This document shows, piece by piece, positions 1 through 13,300 of a DNA stretch of 64,000 nt. Position 1 is the stretch's first letter; every line of letters starts with the position of its first letter. The translations under genes were made by a program, and so were the position numbers. Source of the stretch: Apostichopus japonicus (lineage: Eukaryota > Echinodermata > Holothuroidea > Aspidochirotida > Stichopodidae). The notes beneath the pieces were generated by a model. The model was not told the DNA's origin, searched no databases, and saw only the letters and a program-made list of their open reading frames with translations. Where the stretch lies: positions 18,052,265 to 18,116,264 of the forward strand of contig NC_092573.1 of NCBI RefSeq assembly GCF_037975245.1. Direction: 5' to 3'.

Positions 1-1227
1 TTTCACAATTGTCATGGAAGGATGCCATATATTGGTTTGTTGCATATGGAACTTATTTCCTGATACATCCCTCAAATTTTAATTCCATGCAATTTTGAAA
101 GAATGCAATGGTAAATATAGGATAACAATACTGGCCAACTTTTCCAAGCCTTAAGTGGGCACCTTTGTCCTCTCCCACACAGGAAACATTTAATTGAACT
201 GTTTACCTAAATAACAGTTCAAAACCAAGCTGCTGTTCAAACACTCCATGTTGGTTGGCATCACCACTTGACTAAATTTGATTCAAAATAGGGGGATAAT
301 TTCAGCATAAGGTGAAGGTGGGGAACCGGGGGGAGGGGGGTAATCCACCTTCCTCCTTGGAAAAAACACAGCCAAAACAACACCCTTCGTGCCCTGTAAA
401 ATAGTAGCACAAAAAAAACCAAAGAAGAGCTTTTATACAACTGTGTGGAAACATAGAGAGGATATTACAGATATTGTAGAGGAAGTAGAGGGTTACATAA
501 TGAAAATGCATTAATAGGTGTCAGCTTGTAGATATATACAGTAGAATTTTATTCAATTCTTGGCATATGATGCACCCTATGTATCTACATTGCAACAGAT
601 TTGTCCATACATATGGAACTGTTTCAAGACAAATATCAACAGTACATCACTTTATCTTTAAAAAAGTATAATTTTCACTGGTATAATATATGGTATGGTA
701 TATATTATATTTCATCATAGCTAATCTTCCTGTCACATTGACAAAGTATGATGTTCACAAATGTTTTGTAAATTTTCTAATTATGCCTTTCTCTTGCATC
801 ATAATATTTTCTTTAGTACTAAAACTCCTCAAACACATACCATCTCAGTTTAATAAACATCAACATAATATCAAGATCAATGCATGGTGATATAATACAA
901 TGTGCTCAATGGTCTCCAAAATGTATGATAATCAAAGAACTGAACACAAGAAACAAAGATTCTCTGAAATGAATATTGTGCATAGAGCTGAACTTCACCA
1001 ATCAGTATGATCTGTTGCTATAGTGCTGACATATCCACTATGCAAGAATTGATTGCTTGAAACCAACCCAGCTGACAAAATCCAAGAACATGTTTATTTC
1101 ATATCCGGAGGTCCCAACACAACATTATATAATATGGAACCAAGCAGCCTTGATATACCAACTTGAGCATTTATATGATAGTACTGTGCCAGACAGCCAG
1201 CCCTTGTCTGTAAGAGAGCAGAAAAAC
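1..1227. other. Non-repetitive AT-rich left flank, no gene recognised
   Basis: This stretch lies outside the satellite array and I see no similarity to its unit. Open frames here are short (under 80 codons), lack recognisable domains and look like chance. Visible local structure includes a G-rich patch at about 311-340 (runs of 4, 6 and 6 G), and an AT hairpin at 682-709 whose 9-bp arms (tataatata / tatattata) flank a 10-bp loop. An AATAAA at about 853 has no coding frame to serve. I cannot tell whether it is intergenic, intronic or old transposon debris. Confidence 0.6.
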
Positions 1228-1650
1228 AATATCTATGTGAGAATATGATAAAATATTTGACAAAGAATAGGGGAAAAGGTTAAAAGGTAGTGTACTTTCC
1301 AAGGCATGCCAAACTTTATAGATCTAGCATATGCAACAGCATATAGCTTAATTGGGTGGTCACCTTATCCCCCATTTCCAATCAACAAGTGGAATGACAT
1401 CAAAGCATTAAATAGACATTAACATTGAAATATTAGGCCATTATGAAATGTCAAACCCTGAATAAAGTACTCGAAGTATGAAGTACCTGATTCCCCATGG
1501 GCCCATTCCACCTGCCCCATGCAATGAACTTCAAAACAGTGTACAATAGTAGTAGCTGTAGTTTCAAAGACATATCAAACTACAGAAATGTAGCATTTGT
1601 TACATAAAATGGTCTAAATAGGGCTCCTATGTCACTTTCCCAACCATCTC
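1228..1650 (-). repeat. Inverted, strongly diverged copy of the satellite unit
   Basis: Read on the minus strand, this segment aligns by eye with the part of the satellite unit running from the atgcaacagcatat block to beyond the gtacctgattcc block. Matching landmarks, in + strand order, are atatgcaacagcatat (about 1329), caagtggaatgacatcaaag (about 1385), a block ending gtacctgattcc (about 1484), catgcaatgaac (about 1519), cagtgtacaatag (about 1538) and catatcaaactac (about 1570). Each equals the reverse complement of the forward unit, with substitutions and small indels. Similarity looks like roughly 70 percent, far below the near-identity of core units. Its left edge is soft. About 17 bases further right the forward array begins, so the junction is head-to-head. 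Confidence 0.75.
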
Positions 1651-2151
1651 CAGCACGACAGTGTACAAAAGTCATACAATCTGATATATTATAGAGAAAA
1701 TAGGGATGTACACTGTTATGGCTTTCTCCTATTGTTCGAGAAAGAATTTTTTTTACCATTTCCAACATCATAGATTAAGGTGATGTATATTAAATGTAAT
1801 GCAGAAGGGTTTTTTTTCAATTATTAGGGTCCCAATGTGTGTGAGAATTTAATGAACAGTCTAATATTAATTTTTGACCATCTTATTTTCACCGTTTCAA
1901 AGTTTTGATGTCATTCCAAATTGGTGAACTGCTTAATCTCAAATACATCCGTGTAGAAAATTACCTTGTCCAACATTTACAGGCTCCACCCATATGTGGA
2001 ACCATCATGTGGGGCAGAAGTTGTGGGGGGGGGGGGGTTGCTGGAGGGGGAAACTGGGAAAGCAGCTATATGTAGGTTAGAGCTATCATTAGGATCAAAT
2101 ATTTGAAAGCATAGGATTTTATGTGTATTCATCCTTGTTGAATGGGATGGA

Positions 2152-2172
2152 GGGTCGGGGAGGGGTGGGGGG
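2152..2172 (+). other. G-quadruplex-type motif (first of one per full unit)
   Basis: The unit contains GGG-TC-GGGG-A-GGGG-T-GGGGGG: four runs of at least three G with loops of one or two bases, which fits the standard intramolecular quadruplex pattern. The first loop is tc or ta depending on the unit. A few units replace the last run (gggttcggg, for example near 8598, 10208, 12638 and 48526), which weakens the motif. It recurs in essentially every full unit about 260 bp after the anchor and is absent from the 322-bp short units. A separate uninterrupted poly-G tract (about 5 to 15 G) lies about 110 bp upstream of it. Confidence 0.8.
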
Positions 2173-2372
2173 TGTCCAATTGACTTGGCTGCCCTCTTGG
2201 TTGTCTATTTGCTTTTCTCCTTGCTACGTAAAGTTTGATATGTCTTGAAAATTACAGTTTGAACACTATCACACTATCTAGCTCATTGCATGTGGCAAGT
2301 GGTGCGGGTTACTATGGAATCAGGTACCGTATACAGGGTCAGACCTCCATAACGTCCTAATATTGTGATATT

Positions 2373-2386
2373 ATGTATAAATAATG
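2373..2386 (+). promoter_or_regulatory. TATA-like box recurring in each full satellite unit (first copy)
   Basis: The block atgtataaataatg contains TATAAATA and recurs in every full unit about 20 bases before the second ttttgatgtcattcca. It matches the TATA consensus, but in AT-rich DNA such a match is expected by chance and there is no coding frame or initiator nearby. The 322-bp short units lack it. Satellite transcription from this point is possible but not shown. Confidence 0.2.
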
Positions 2387-4303
2387 TTTTGATGTCATTC
2401 CACTAATTGAGCTGAAATGAGGGGTGGGGATGATTGGAAAGCCCTAATCAGAATATATGCTGTTGCATGTGCTACATTCATACAATTTGATATATTATAG
2501 AGAAAATAGGGATGTACACTGTTATGGCTTTTTCCTATTGTTTGAGAAAGATTTATTTTACCATTTCCAACAGCATAGATTAAGGTGATGTATATTAAAT
2601 GTAATGTCGAAGGGTTTTTTTTCCAACTATTAGGGTCCCCATAATGTGTGTGAGAATTTAATGAACAGTCTAATATTAATTTTTGACCATCTTATTTTCA
2701 CCATTTCAAAGTTTTGATGTCATTCCAAATTGGTGAACTGCTTAATCTCAAATACATCAGTGTAGAAAATTTCCTTGTCCAACTTTTACAGGCTCCACCC
2801 ATATGTGGAACCATCATGTAGGGCAAAAGGGGGGGGGGGGTGCTGGAGGAGGAAACTGGGAAAGCAGCTATATGTAGGTTAGAGCTATCATTAGGATCAA
2901 ATATTTGAAAGCATAGGATGTTATGTGTATTCATCCTTGTTGAATGGGATGGAGGGTCGGGGAGGGGTGAGGGGGGTCCAATTGACTTGGCTGCCCTATT
3001 GGTCGTCTATTTGCTTTTCTCCCTGCTACGTAAAGTTTGATATGTCCTGAAAATGACAGTTTGTACACTATCACTCTATCTAGCTCATTGCATGTGGCAA
3101 GTGGTGTGGGTTACTATGGAATCAGGTACCGAATACAGGGTCAGACCTCCATAACGCCCTAATATTGTGATATTATGTATAAATAATGTTTTGATGTCAT
3201 TCCACTAGTTGAGTGGGAATGAGGGGTGGGGATGATTGGAAAGCCCTAATCAGAATATATGCTGTTGCATGTGCTACATTCATACAATTTGATATATTAT
3301 AGAGAAAATAGGGATGTACACTGTTATGGCTTTCTCCTATTGTTTGAGAAAGATTTTTTTTTACCATTTCCAACAGCATAGATTAAGGTGATGTATATTA
3401 AATGTAAAGTAGAAGGTTTTTAATTTCAACTATTAGGGTCCCCATAATGTGTGTGAGAATTTAATGAACATAGTAATATTAATTTTTGACCATCTTATTT
3501 TCACCGTTTCAAAGTTTTGATGTCATTCAAACTGATGAACTGCTTAATCTCAAATACATCAGTGTAGAAAATGATCTTGTCCAACTTTTACAGGCTCCAC
3601 CCATATGTGGAACCATAATGTTGGGCAAAAGGGGGGGGGATTGCTGAAGGGGGAAACTGGGAAAGCAGCTATATGTAGGTTAGAGCTATCATTAGGATCA
3701 AATATTTGAAAGCATAGGATTTTATGTGTATTCATCCTTGTTGAATGGGATGGAGGGTCGGGGAGGGGTGGGGGGTGTCCAATTGACTTGGCTGCCCTAT
3801 TGGTCGTCTATTTGCTTTTCTACCTGCTACGTAAAGTTTGATATGTCCTGAAAATTACAGTTTGTACACTATCACTCTATCTAGATCATTGCATGTGGCA
3901 AGTGGTGTGGGTTACTATGGAATCAGGTACCGTATACAGGGTCAGACCTCCATAACGCCCTAATAATGTGATATTATGTATAAATAATGTTTTGATGTCA
4001 TTCCACTAGTTGAGTGGGAATGAGGGGTGGGGATGATTGGAAAGCCCTAATCAGAATATATATGCTGTTGCATGTGCTGTATTCATACAATTTGATATAT
4101 CATAGAGAAAATAGGGATGTACACTGTTATGGCTTTCTCCTATTGTTTGAGAAAGATTTTTTTACCATTTCCAACAGCATAGATTAAGGTGATGTATATT
4201 AAATGTAAAGTAGAAGGTTTTTTTTTCCAACTATTAGGGTCCCCATAATGTGTGTGAGAATTTAATGAACATTCTAATATTAATTTTTGACCATCTTATT
4301 TTC

Positions 4304-7300
4304 ACCGTTTCAAAGTTTTGATGTCATTCCAAATTGATGAACTGCTTAATCTCAAATGCATCAGTGTAGAAAATGATCTTGTCCAACTTTTACAGGCTCC
4401 ACCCATATGTGGAACCATAATGTTGGGCAAAAGGGAGGGGGGGGGGGGTTGCTGGAGGGGGAAACTGGGAAAGCAGCTATATGTAGGTTAGAGCTATCAT
4501 TAGGATCAAATATTTGAAAGCATAGGATTTTATGTGTATTCATCCTTGTTGAATGGGATGGAGGGTCGGGGAGGGGTGGGGGGTGTCCAATTGACTTGGC
4601 TGCCCTATTGGTCGTCTATTTGCTTTTCTACCTGCTACGTAAAGTTTGATATGTCCTGATAATTACAGTTTGTACACTATCACTCTATCTAGATCATTGC
4701 ATGTGGCAAGTGGTGTGGGTTACTATGGAATCAGGTACCGTATACAGGGTCAGACCTCCATAACGCCCTAATAATGTGATATTATGTATAAATGATGTTT
4801 TGATGTCATTCCACTAGTTGAGTGGGAATGAGGGGTGGGGATGATTGGAAAGCCCTAATCAGAATATATATGCTGTTGCATGGGCTGTATTCATACAATT
4901 TGATATATCATAGAGAAAATAGGGATGTACACTGTTATGGCTTTCTCCTACTGTTTGAGAAAGATTTTTTTACCATTTCCAACAGCATAGATTAAGGTGA
5001 TGTATATTAAATGTAAAGTAGAAGGGTTTTTTTTCCAACTATTAGGGTCCCCATAATGTGTGTGAGAATTTAATGAACATTCTAATATTAATTTTTGACC
5101 ATCTTATTTTCACCGTTTCAAAGTTTTGATGTCATTCCAAATTGATGAACTGCTTAATCTCAAATACATCAGTGTAGAAAATGATCTTGTCCAACTTTTA
5201 CAGGCTCCACCCATATGTGGAACCATAATGTTGGGCAAAAGGGGGGGGGGGGGGATTGCTGAAGGGGGAAACTGGGAAAGCAGCTATATGTAGGTTAGAG
5301 CTATCATTAGGATCAAATATTTGAAAGCATAGGATTTTATGTGTATTCATCCTTGTTGAATGGGATGGAGGGTAGGGGAGGGGTGGGGGTGTCCAATTGA
5401 CTTGGCTGCCCTATTGGTCGTCTATTTGCTTTTCTACCTGCTACGTAAAGTTTGATATGTCCTGAAAATTACAGTTTGTACACTATCACTCTATCTAGAT
5501 CATTGCATTGGGCAAGTGGTGTGGGTTACTATGGAATCAGGTACCGTATACAGGGTCAGACCCTCATAACGCCCTAATAATGTGATATTATGTATAAATA
5601 ATGTTTTGATGTCATTCCACTAGTTGAGTGGGAATGAGGGGTGGGTATGATTGGAAAGCCCTAATCAGAATGCTGTTGCATGTGCTGTATTCATACAATT
5701 TGATATATCATAGAGAAAATAGGGATGTACACTGTTATGGCTTTCTCCTATTGTTTGAGAAAGATTTTTTTACCATTTCCAACAGCATAGATTAAGGTGA
5801 TATATATTAAATGTAAAGTAGAAGTTTTTTTTTCCAACTATTAGGGTCCCCATAATGTGTGTGAGAATTTAATGAACGGTCTAATATTAATTTTTGACCA
5901 TCTTATTTTCACCGTTTCAAAGTTTTGATGTCATTCCAAATTGATGAACTGCTTAATCTCAAATGCATCAGTGTAGAAAATGATCTTGTCCAACTTTTAC
6001 AGGCTCCACCCATATGTGGAACCATAATGTTGGGCAAAAGGGAGGGGGGGGGGGTTGCTGGAGGGGGAAACTGGGAAAGCAGCTATATGTAGGTTAGAGC
6101 TATCATTAGGATCAAATATTTGAAAGCATAGGATGTTATGTGTATTCATCCTTGTTGAATGGGATGGAGGGTCAGGGAGGGGTTGGGGGTGTCCAATTGA
6201 CTTGGCTGCCCTATTGGTCGTCTATTTGCTTTTCTACCTGCTACGTAAAGTTTGATATGTCCTGAAAATTACAGTTTGTACACTATCACTCTATCTAGAT
6301 CATTGCATGTGGCAAGTGGTGTGGGTTACTATGGAATCAGGTACCGTATACAGGGTCAGACCTCCATAACGCCCTAATAATGTGATATTATGTATAAATA
6401 ATGTTTTGATGTCATTTCACTAGTTGAGTGGGAATGAGGGGTGGGGATGATTGGAAAGCCCTAATCAGAATATATATGCTGTTGCATGTGCTGTATTCAT
6501 ACAATTTGATATATCATAGAGAAAATAGGGATGTACACTGTTATGGCTTTCTCCTATTGTTTGAGAAAGATTTTTTTTACCATTTCCAACAGCATAGATT
6601 AAGGTGATGTATATTAAATGTAATGTCAAAGGGTTTTTTTTTTTTTTTAACTATTAGGGTCCCAATGTGTGTGAGAATTAATGAACAGTCTAATATTAAT
6701 TTTTGACCATCTTATTTTCACCGTTTCAAAGTTTTGATGTCATTCCAAATTGATGAACTGCTTAATCTCAAATGCATCAGTGTAGAAAATGATCTTGTCC
6801 AACTTTTACAGGCTCCACCCATATGTGGAACCATAATGTTGGGCAAAAGGGAGGGGGGGGGGTTGCTGGAGGGGGAAACTGGGAAAGCAGCTATATGTAG
6901 GTTAGAGCTATCATTAGGATCAAATATTTGAAAGCATAGGATTTTATGTGTATTCATTCTTGTTGAATGGGATGGAGGGTAGGGGAGGGGTGGGGGGTGT
7001 CCAATTGACTTGGCTGCCCTATTGGTCGTCTATTTGCTTTTCTACCTGCTACGTAAAGTTTGATATGTCCTGAAAATTACAGTTTGTACACTATCACTCT
7101 ATCTAGATCATTGCATGTGGCAAGTGGTGTGGGTTACTATGGAATCAGGTACCGTATACAGGGTCAGACCCTCATAACGCCCTAATAATGTGATATTATG
7201 TATAAATAATGTTTTGATGTCATTTCACTAGTTGAGTGGGAATGAGGGGTGGGGATGAATGGAAAGCCCTAATCAGAATATATATGCTGTTGCATGTGCT

Positions 7301-10300
7301 GTATTCATACAATTTGATATATCATAGAGAAAATAGGGATGCATGTACACTGTTATGGCTTTCTCCTATTGTTTGAGAAAGATTTTTTTTACCATTTCCA
7401 ACAGCATAGATTAAGGTGATGTATATTAAATGTAATGTCAAAGGTTTTTTTTTTTCAACTATTAGGGTCCCAATGTGTGTAAGAATTAATGAACAGTCTA
7501 ATATTAATTTTTGACCATCTTATTTTCACCGTTTCAAAGTTTTGATGTCATTCCAAATTGATGAACTGCTTAATCTCAAATGCATCAGTGTAGAAAATGG
7601 TTTGTCCAACTTTTACAGGCTCCACCCATATGTGGAACCATAATGTTGGGCAAAAGGGAGGGGGGGGGGGTTGCTGGAGGGGGAAACTGGGAAAGCAGCT
7701 ATATGTAGGTTAGAGCTATCATTAGGATCAAATATTTGAAAGCATAGGATTTTATGTGTATTCATCCTTGTTGAATGGGATGGAGGGTCGGGGAGGGGTG
7801 GGGGTGTCCAATTGACTTGGCTGCCCTATTGGTCGTCTATTTGCTTTTCTACCTGCTACGTGAAGTTTGATATGTCCTGAAAATTACAGTTTGTACACTA
7901 TCACTCTATCTAGATCATTGCATGTGGCAAGTGGTGTGGGTTACTATGGAATCAGGTACCGTATACAGGGTCAGACCTCCATAACGCCCTAATAATGTGA
8001 TATTATGTATAAATAATGTTTTGATGTCATTTCACTAGTTGAGTGGGAATGAGGGGTGGGGATGATTGGAAAGCCCTAATCAGAATATATATGCTGTTGC
8101 ATGTGCTGTATTCATACAATTTGATATATTATAGAGAAAATAGGGATGTACACTGTTATGGCTTTCTCCTATTGTTTGAGAAAGATTTTTTTTACCATTT
8201 CCAACAGCATAGATTAAGGTGATGTATATTAAATGTAATGTCAAAGGGTTTTTTTTTTCAACTATTAGGGTCCCAATGTGTGTGAGAATTAATGAACAGT
8301 CTAATATTAATTTTTGACCATCTTATTTTCACCGTTTCAAAGTTTTGATGTCATTCCAAATTGATGAACTGCTTAATCTCAAATGCATCAGTGTAGAAAA
8401 TGATCTTGTCCAACTTTTACAGGCTCCACCCATATGTGGAACCATAATGTTGGGCAAAAGGGGGGGGGGGTTGCTGGAGGGGGAAACTGGGAAAGCAGCT
8501 ATATGTAGGTTAGAGCTATCATTAGGATCAAATATTTGAAAGCATAGGATTTTATGTGTATTCATCCTTGTTGAATGGGATGGAGGGTAGGGGAGGGGTT
8601 CGGGTGTCCAATTGACTTGGCTGCCCTATTGGTCGCCTATTTGCTTTTCTACCTGCTACGTAAAGTTTGATATGTCCTGAAAATTACAGTTTGTACACTA
8701 TCACTCTATCTAGATCATTGCATGTGGCAAGTGGTGTGGGTTACTATGGAATCAGGTACCGTATACAGGGTCAGACCCTCATAACGCCCTAATAATGTGA
8801 TATTATGTATAAATAATGTTTTGATGTCATTTCACTAGTTGAGTGGGAATGAGGGGTGGGGATGAATGGAAAGCCCTAATCAGAATATATATGCTGTTGC
8901 ATGTGCTGTATTCATACAATTTGATATATCATAGAGAAAATAGGGATGCATGTACACTGTTATGGCTTTCTCCTATTGTTTGAGAAAGATTTTTTTTACC
9001 ATTTCCAACAGCATAGATTAAGGTGATGTATATTAAATGTAATGTCAAAGGTTTTTTTTTTCAACTTTTAGTGTCCCAATGTGTGTGAGAATTAATGAAC
9101 AGTCTAATATTAATTTTTGACCATCTTATTTTCACCGTTTCAAAGTTTTGATGTCATTCCAAATTGATGAACTGCTTAATCTCAAATGCATCAGTGTAGA
9201 AAATGATCTTGTCCAACTTTTACAGGCTCCACCCATATGTGGAACCATAATGTTGGGCAAAAGGGAGGGGGGGGGGGTTGCTGGAGGGGGAAACTGGGAA
9301 AGCAGCTATATGTAGGTTAGAGCTATCATTAGGATCAAATATTTGAAAGCATAGGATTTTATGTTTATTCATCCTTGTTGAATGGGATGGAGGGTCGGGG
9401 AGGGGTGGGGGGTGTCCAATTGACTTGGCTGCCCTATTGGTCGTCTATTTGCTTTTCTACCTGCTATGTAAAGTTTGATATGTCCTGAAAATTACAGTTT
9501 GTACACTATCACTCTATCTAGATCATTGCATGTGGCAAGTGGTGTGGGTTACTATGGAATCAGGTACCGTATACAGGGTCAGACCTCCATAACGCCCTAA
9601 TAATGTGATATTATGTATAAATAATGTTTTGATGTCATTTCACTAGTTGAGTGGGAATGAGGGGTGGGGATGATTGCAAAGCCCTAATCAGAATATATAT
9701 GCTGTTGCATGTGCTGTATTCATACAATTTGATATATCATAGAGAAAATAGGGATGTACACTGTTATGGCTTTCTCCTATTGTTTGAGAAAGATTTTTTT
9801 TACCATTTCCAACAGCATAGATTAAGGTGATGTATATTAAATGTAAAGTAGAAGGTTTTTTTTTCCAACTATTAGGGTCCCCATAATGTGTGTGAGAATT
9901 TAATGAACAGTCTAATATTAATTTTTGACCATCTTATTTTCACCGTTTCAAAGTTTTGATGTCATTCCAAATTGATGAACTGCTTAATCTCAAATGCATC
10001 AGTGTAGAAAATGATCTTGTCCAACTTTTACAGGCTCCACCCATATGTGGAACCATAATGTTGGGCAAAAGGGAGGGGGGGGGTTGCTTTAGGGGGAAAC
10101 TGGGAAAGCAGCTATATGTAGGTTAGAGCTATCATTAGGATCAAATATTTGAAAGCATAGGATTTTATGTGTATTCATCCTTGTTAAATGGGATGGAGGG
10201 TAGGGGAGGGGTTCGGGTGTCCAATTGACTTGGCTGCCCTATTGGTCGTCTATTTGCTTTTCTACCTGCTACGTAAAGTTTGATATGTCCTGAAAATTAC

Positions 10301-13300
10301 AGTTTGTACACTATCACTCTATCTAGATCATTGCATGTGGCAAGTGGTGTGGGTTACTATGGAATCAGGTACCGTATACAGGGTCAGACCTCCATAACGC
10401 CCTAATAATGTGATATTATGTATAAATAATGTTTTGATGTCATTTCACTAGTTGAGTGGGAATGAGGGGTGGGGATGATTGGAAAGCCCTAATCAGAATA
10501 TATATGCTGTTGCATGTGCTGTATTCATACAATTTGATATATCATAGAGAAAATAGGGATGTACACTGTTATGGCTTTCTCCTATTGTTTGAGAAAGATT
10601 TTTTTTACCATTTCCAACAGCATAGATTAAGGTGATGTATATTAAATGTAATGTCAAAGGGTTTTTTTTTTTTTCAACTATTAGGGTCCCAATGTGTGTG
10701 AGAATTAATGAACAGTCTAATATTAATTTTTGACCATCTTATTTTCACCGTTTCAAAGTTTTGATGTCATTCCAAATTGATGAACTGCTTAATCTCAAAT
10801 GCATCAGTGTAGAAAATGATCTTGTCCAACTTTTACAGGCTCCACCCATATGTGGAACCATGATGTTGGGCAAAAGGGTGGGGGGGATTGCTGAAGGGGG
10901 AAACTGGGAAAGCAGCTATATGTAGGTTAGAGCTATCATTAGGATCAAATATTTGAAAGCATAGGATTTTATGTGTATTCATCCTTGTTGAATGGGATGG
11001 AGGGTCGGGGAGGGGTGGGGGGTGTCCAATTGACTTGGCTGCCCTATTGGTCGTCTATTTGCTTTTCTACCTGCTACGTAAAGTTTGATATGTCCTGAAA
11101 ATTACAGTTTGTACACTATCACTCTATCTAGATCATTGCATGTGGCAAGTGGTGTGGGTTACTATGGAATCAGGTACCGTATACAGGGTCAGACCTCCAT
11201 AACGCCCTAATAATGTGATATTATGTATAAATAATGTTTTGATGTCATTTCACTAGTTGAGTGGGAATGAGGGGTGGGGATGATTGGAAAGCCCTAATCA
11301 GAATATATATGCTGTTGCATGTGCTGTATTCATACAATTTGATATATTATAGAGAAAATAGGGATGTACACTGTTATGGCTTTCTCCTATTGTTTGAGAA
11401 AGATTTTTTTTACCATTTCCAACAGCATAGATTAAGGTGATGTATATTAGATGTAATGTCAAAGGGTTTTTTTTTTTTTTCAACTATTAGGGTCCCCATA
11501 ATGTGTGTGAGAATTAATGAACAGTCTAATATTAATTTTTGACCATCTTATTTTCACCGTTTCAAAGTTTTGATGTCATTCCAAATTGATGAACTGCTTA
11601 ATCTCAAATGCATCAGTGTAGAAAATGATCTTGTCCAACTTTTACAGGCTCCACCCATATGTGGAACCATAATGTTGGGCAAAAGGGAGGGGGGGGGGGG
11701 TTGCTGGAGGGGGAAACTGGGAAAGCAGCTATATGTAGGTTAGAGCTATCATTAGGATCAAATATTTGAAAGCATAGGATTTTATGTTTATTCATCCTTG
11801 TTGAATGGGATGGAGGGTCGGGGAGGGGTGGGGGGTGTCCAATTGACTTGGCTGCCCTATTGGTCGTCTATTTGCTTTTCTACCTGCTACGTAAAGTTTG
11901 ATATGTCCTGAAAATTACAGTTTGTACACTATCACTCTATCTAGATCATTGCATGTGGCAAGTGGTGTGGGTTACTATGGAATCAGGTACCGTATACAGG
12001 GTCAGACCTCCATAACGCCCTAATAATGTGATATTATGTATAAATAATGTTTTGATGTCATTTCACTAGTTGAGTGGGAATGAGGGGTGGGGATGATTGG
12101 AAAGCCCTAATCAGAATATATATGCTGTTGCATGTGCTGTATTCATACAATTTGATATATCATAGAGAAAATAGGGATGTACACTGTTATGGCTTTCTCC
12201 TATTGTTTGAGAAAGATTTTTTTACCATTTCCAACAGCATAGATTAAGGTGATGTATATTAAATGTAAAGTAGAAGGGTTTTTTTTCCAACTATTAGGGT
12301 CCCCATAATGTGTGTGAGAATTTAATGAACAGTCTAATATTAATTTTTGACCATCTTATTTTCACCGTTTAAAAGTTTTGATGTCATTCCAAATTGATGA
12401 ACTGCTTAATCTCAAATGCATCAGTGTAGAAAATGATCTTGTCCAACTTTTACAGGCTCCACCCATATGTGGAACCATAATGTTGGGCAAAAGGGAGGGG
12501 GGGGGGGTTGCTTTAGGGGGAAACTGGGAAAGCAGCTATATGTAGGTTAGAGCTATCATTAGGATCAAATATTTGAAAGCATAGGATTTTATGTGTATTC
12601 ATCCTTGTTGAATGGGATGGAGGGTAGGGGAGGGGTTCGGGTGTCCAATTGACTTGGCTGCCCTATTGGTCGCCTATTTGCTTTTCTACCTGCTACGGAA
12701 AGTTTGATATGTCCTGAAAATTACAGTTTGTACACTATCACTCTATCTAGATCATTGCATGTGGCAAGTGGTGTGGGTTACTATGGAATCAGGTACCGTA
12801 TACAGGGTCAGACCCTCATAACGCCCTAATAATGTGATATTATGTATAAATAATGTTTTGATGTCATTCCACTAGTTGAGTGGGAATGAGGGGTGGGGAT
12901 GATTGGAAAGCCCTAATCAGAATATATATGCTGTTGCATGTGCTGTATTCATACAATTTGATATATTATAGAGAAAATAGGGATGCATGTACACTGTTAT
13001 GGCTTTCTCCTATTGTTTGAGAAAGATTTTTTTTACCATTTCCAACAGCATAGATTAAGGTGATGTATATTAAATGTAATGTCAAAGGTTTTTTTTTTCA
13101 ACTTTTAGGGTCCCAATGTGTGTGAGAATTAATGAACAGTCTAATATTAATTTTTGACCATCTTATTTTCACCGTTTCAAAGTTTTGATGTCATTCCAAA
13201 TTGATGAACTGCTTAATCTCAAATGCATCAGTGTAGAAAATGATCTTGTCCAACTTTTACAGGCTCCACCCATATGTGGAACCATAATGTTGGGCAAAAG

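Larger units (their letters stand above)
1668..4303 (+). repeat. Left-edge satellite units, diverged
   Basis: The forward array starts inside a unit at the block catacaatctgatatatt. Unit anchors (accg) follow at 1891, 2700 and 3503, with the next at 4304. These units share variants rare or absent in the core: aaatacatc instead of aaatgcatc, gctacattcatac instead of gctgtattcatac, ttaccttgtcc or ttccttgtcc instead of gatcttgtcc, and ccctgctacg instead of acctgctacg. The anchor itself is changed to ccatttc in the 2700 unit. Greater divergence at an array edge is the usual satellite pattern, because unequal exchange homogenises the interior more than the ends. This also marks 1668 as close to the true left end of the array. 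Confidence 0.85.

Noticed and set aside
302-511. Minus-strand frame of 69 codons in the left flank
   Set aside because: Low-complexity hydrophobic translation of AT-rich DNA with no recognisable domain, start context or partner exon.
682-709. AT-rich hairpin as a regulatory element or terminator
   Set aside because: The 9-bp arms are pure A/T, which arise often by chance in AT-rich DNA, and there is no gene next to it.
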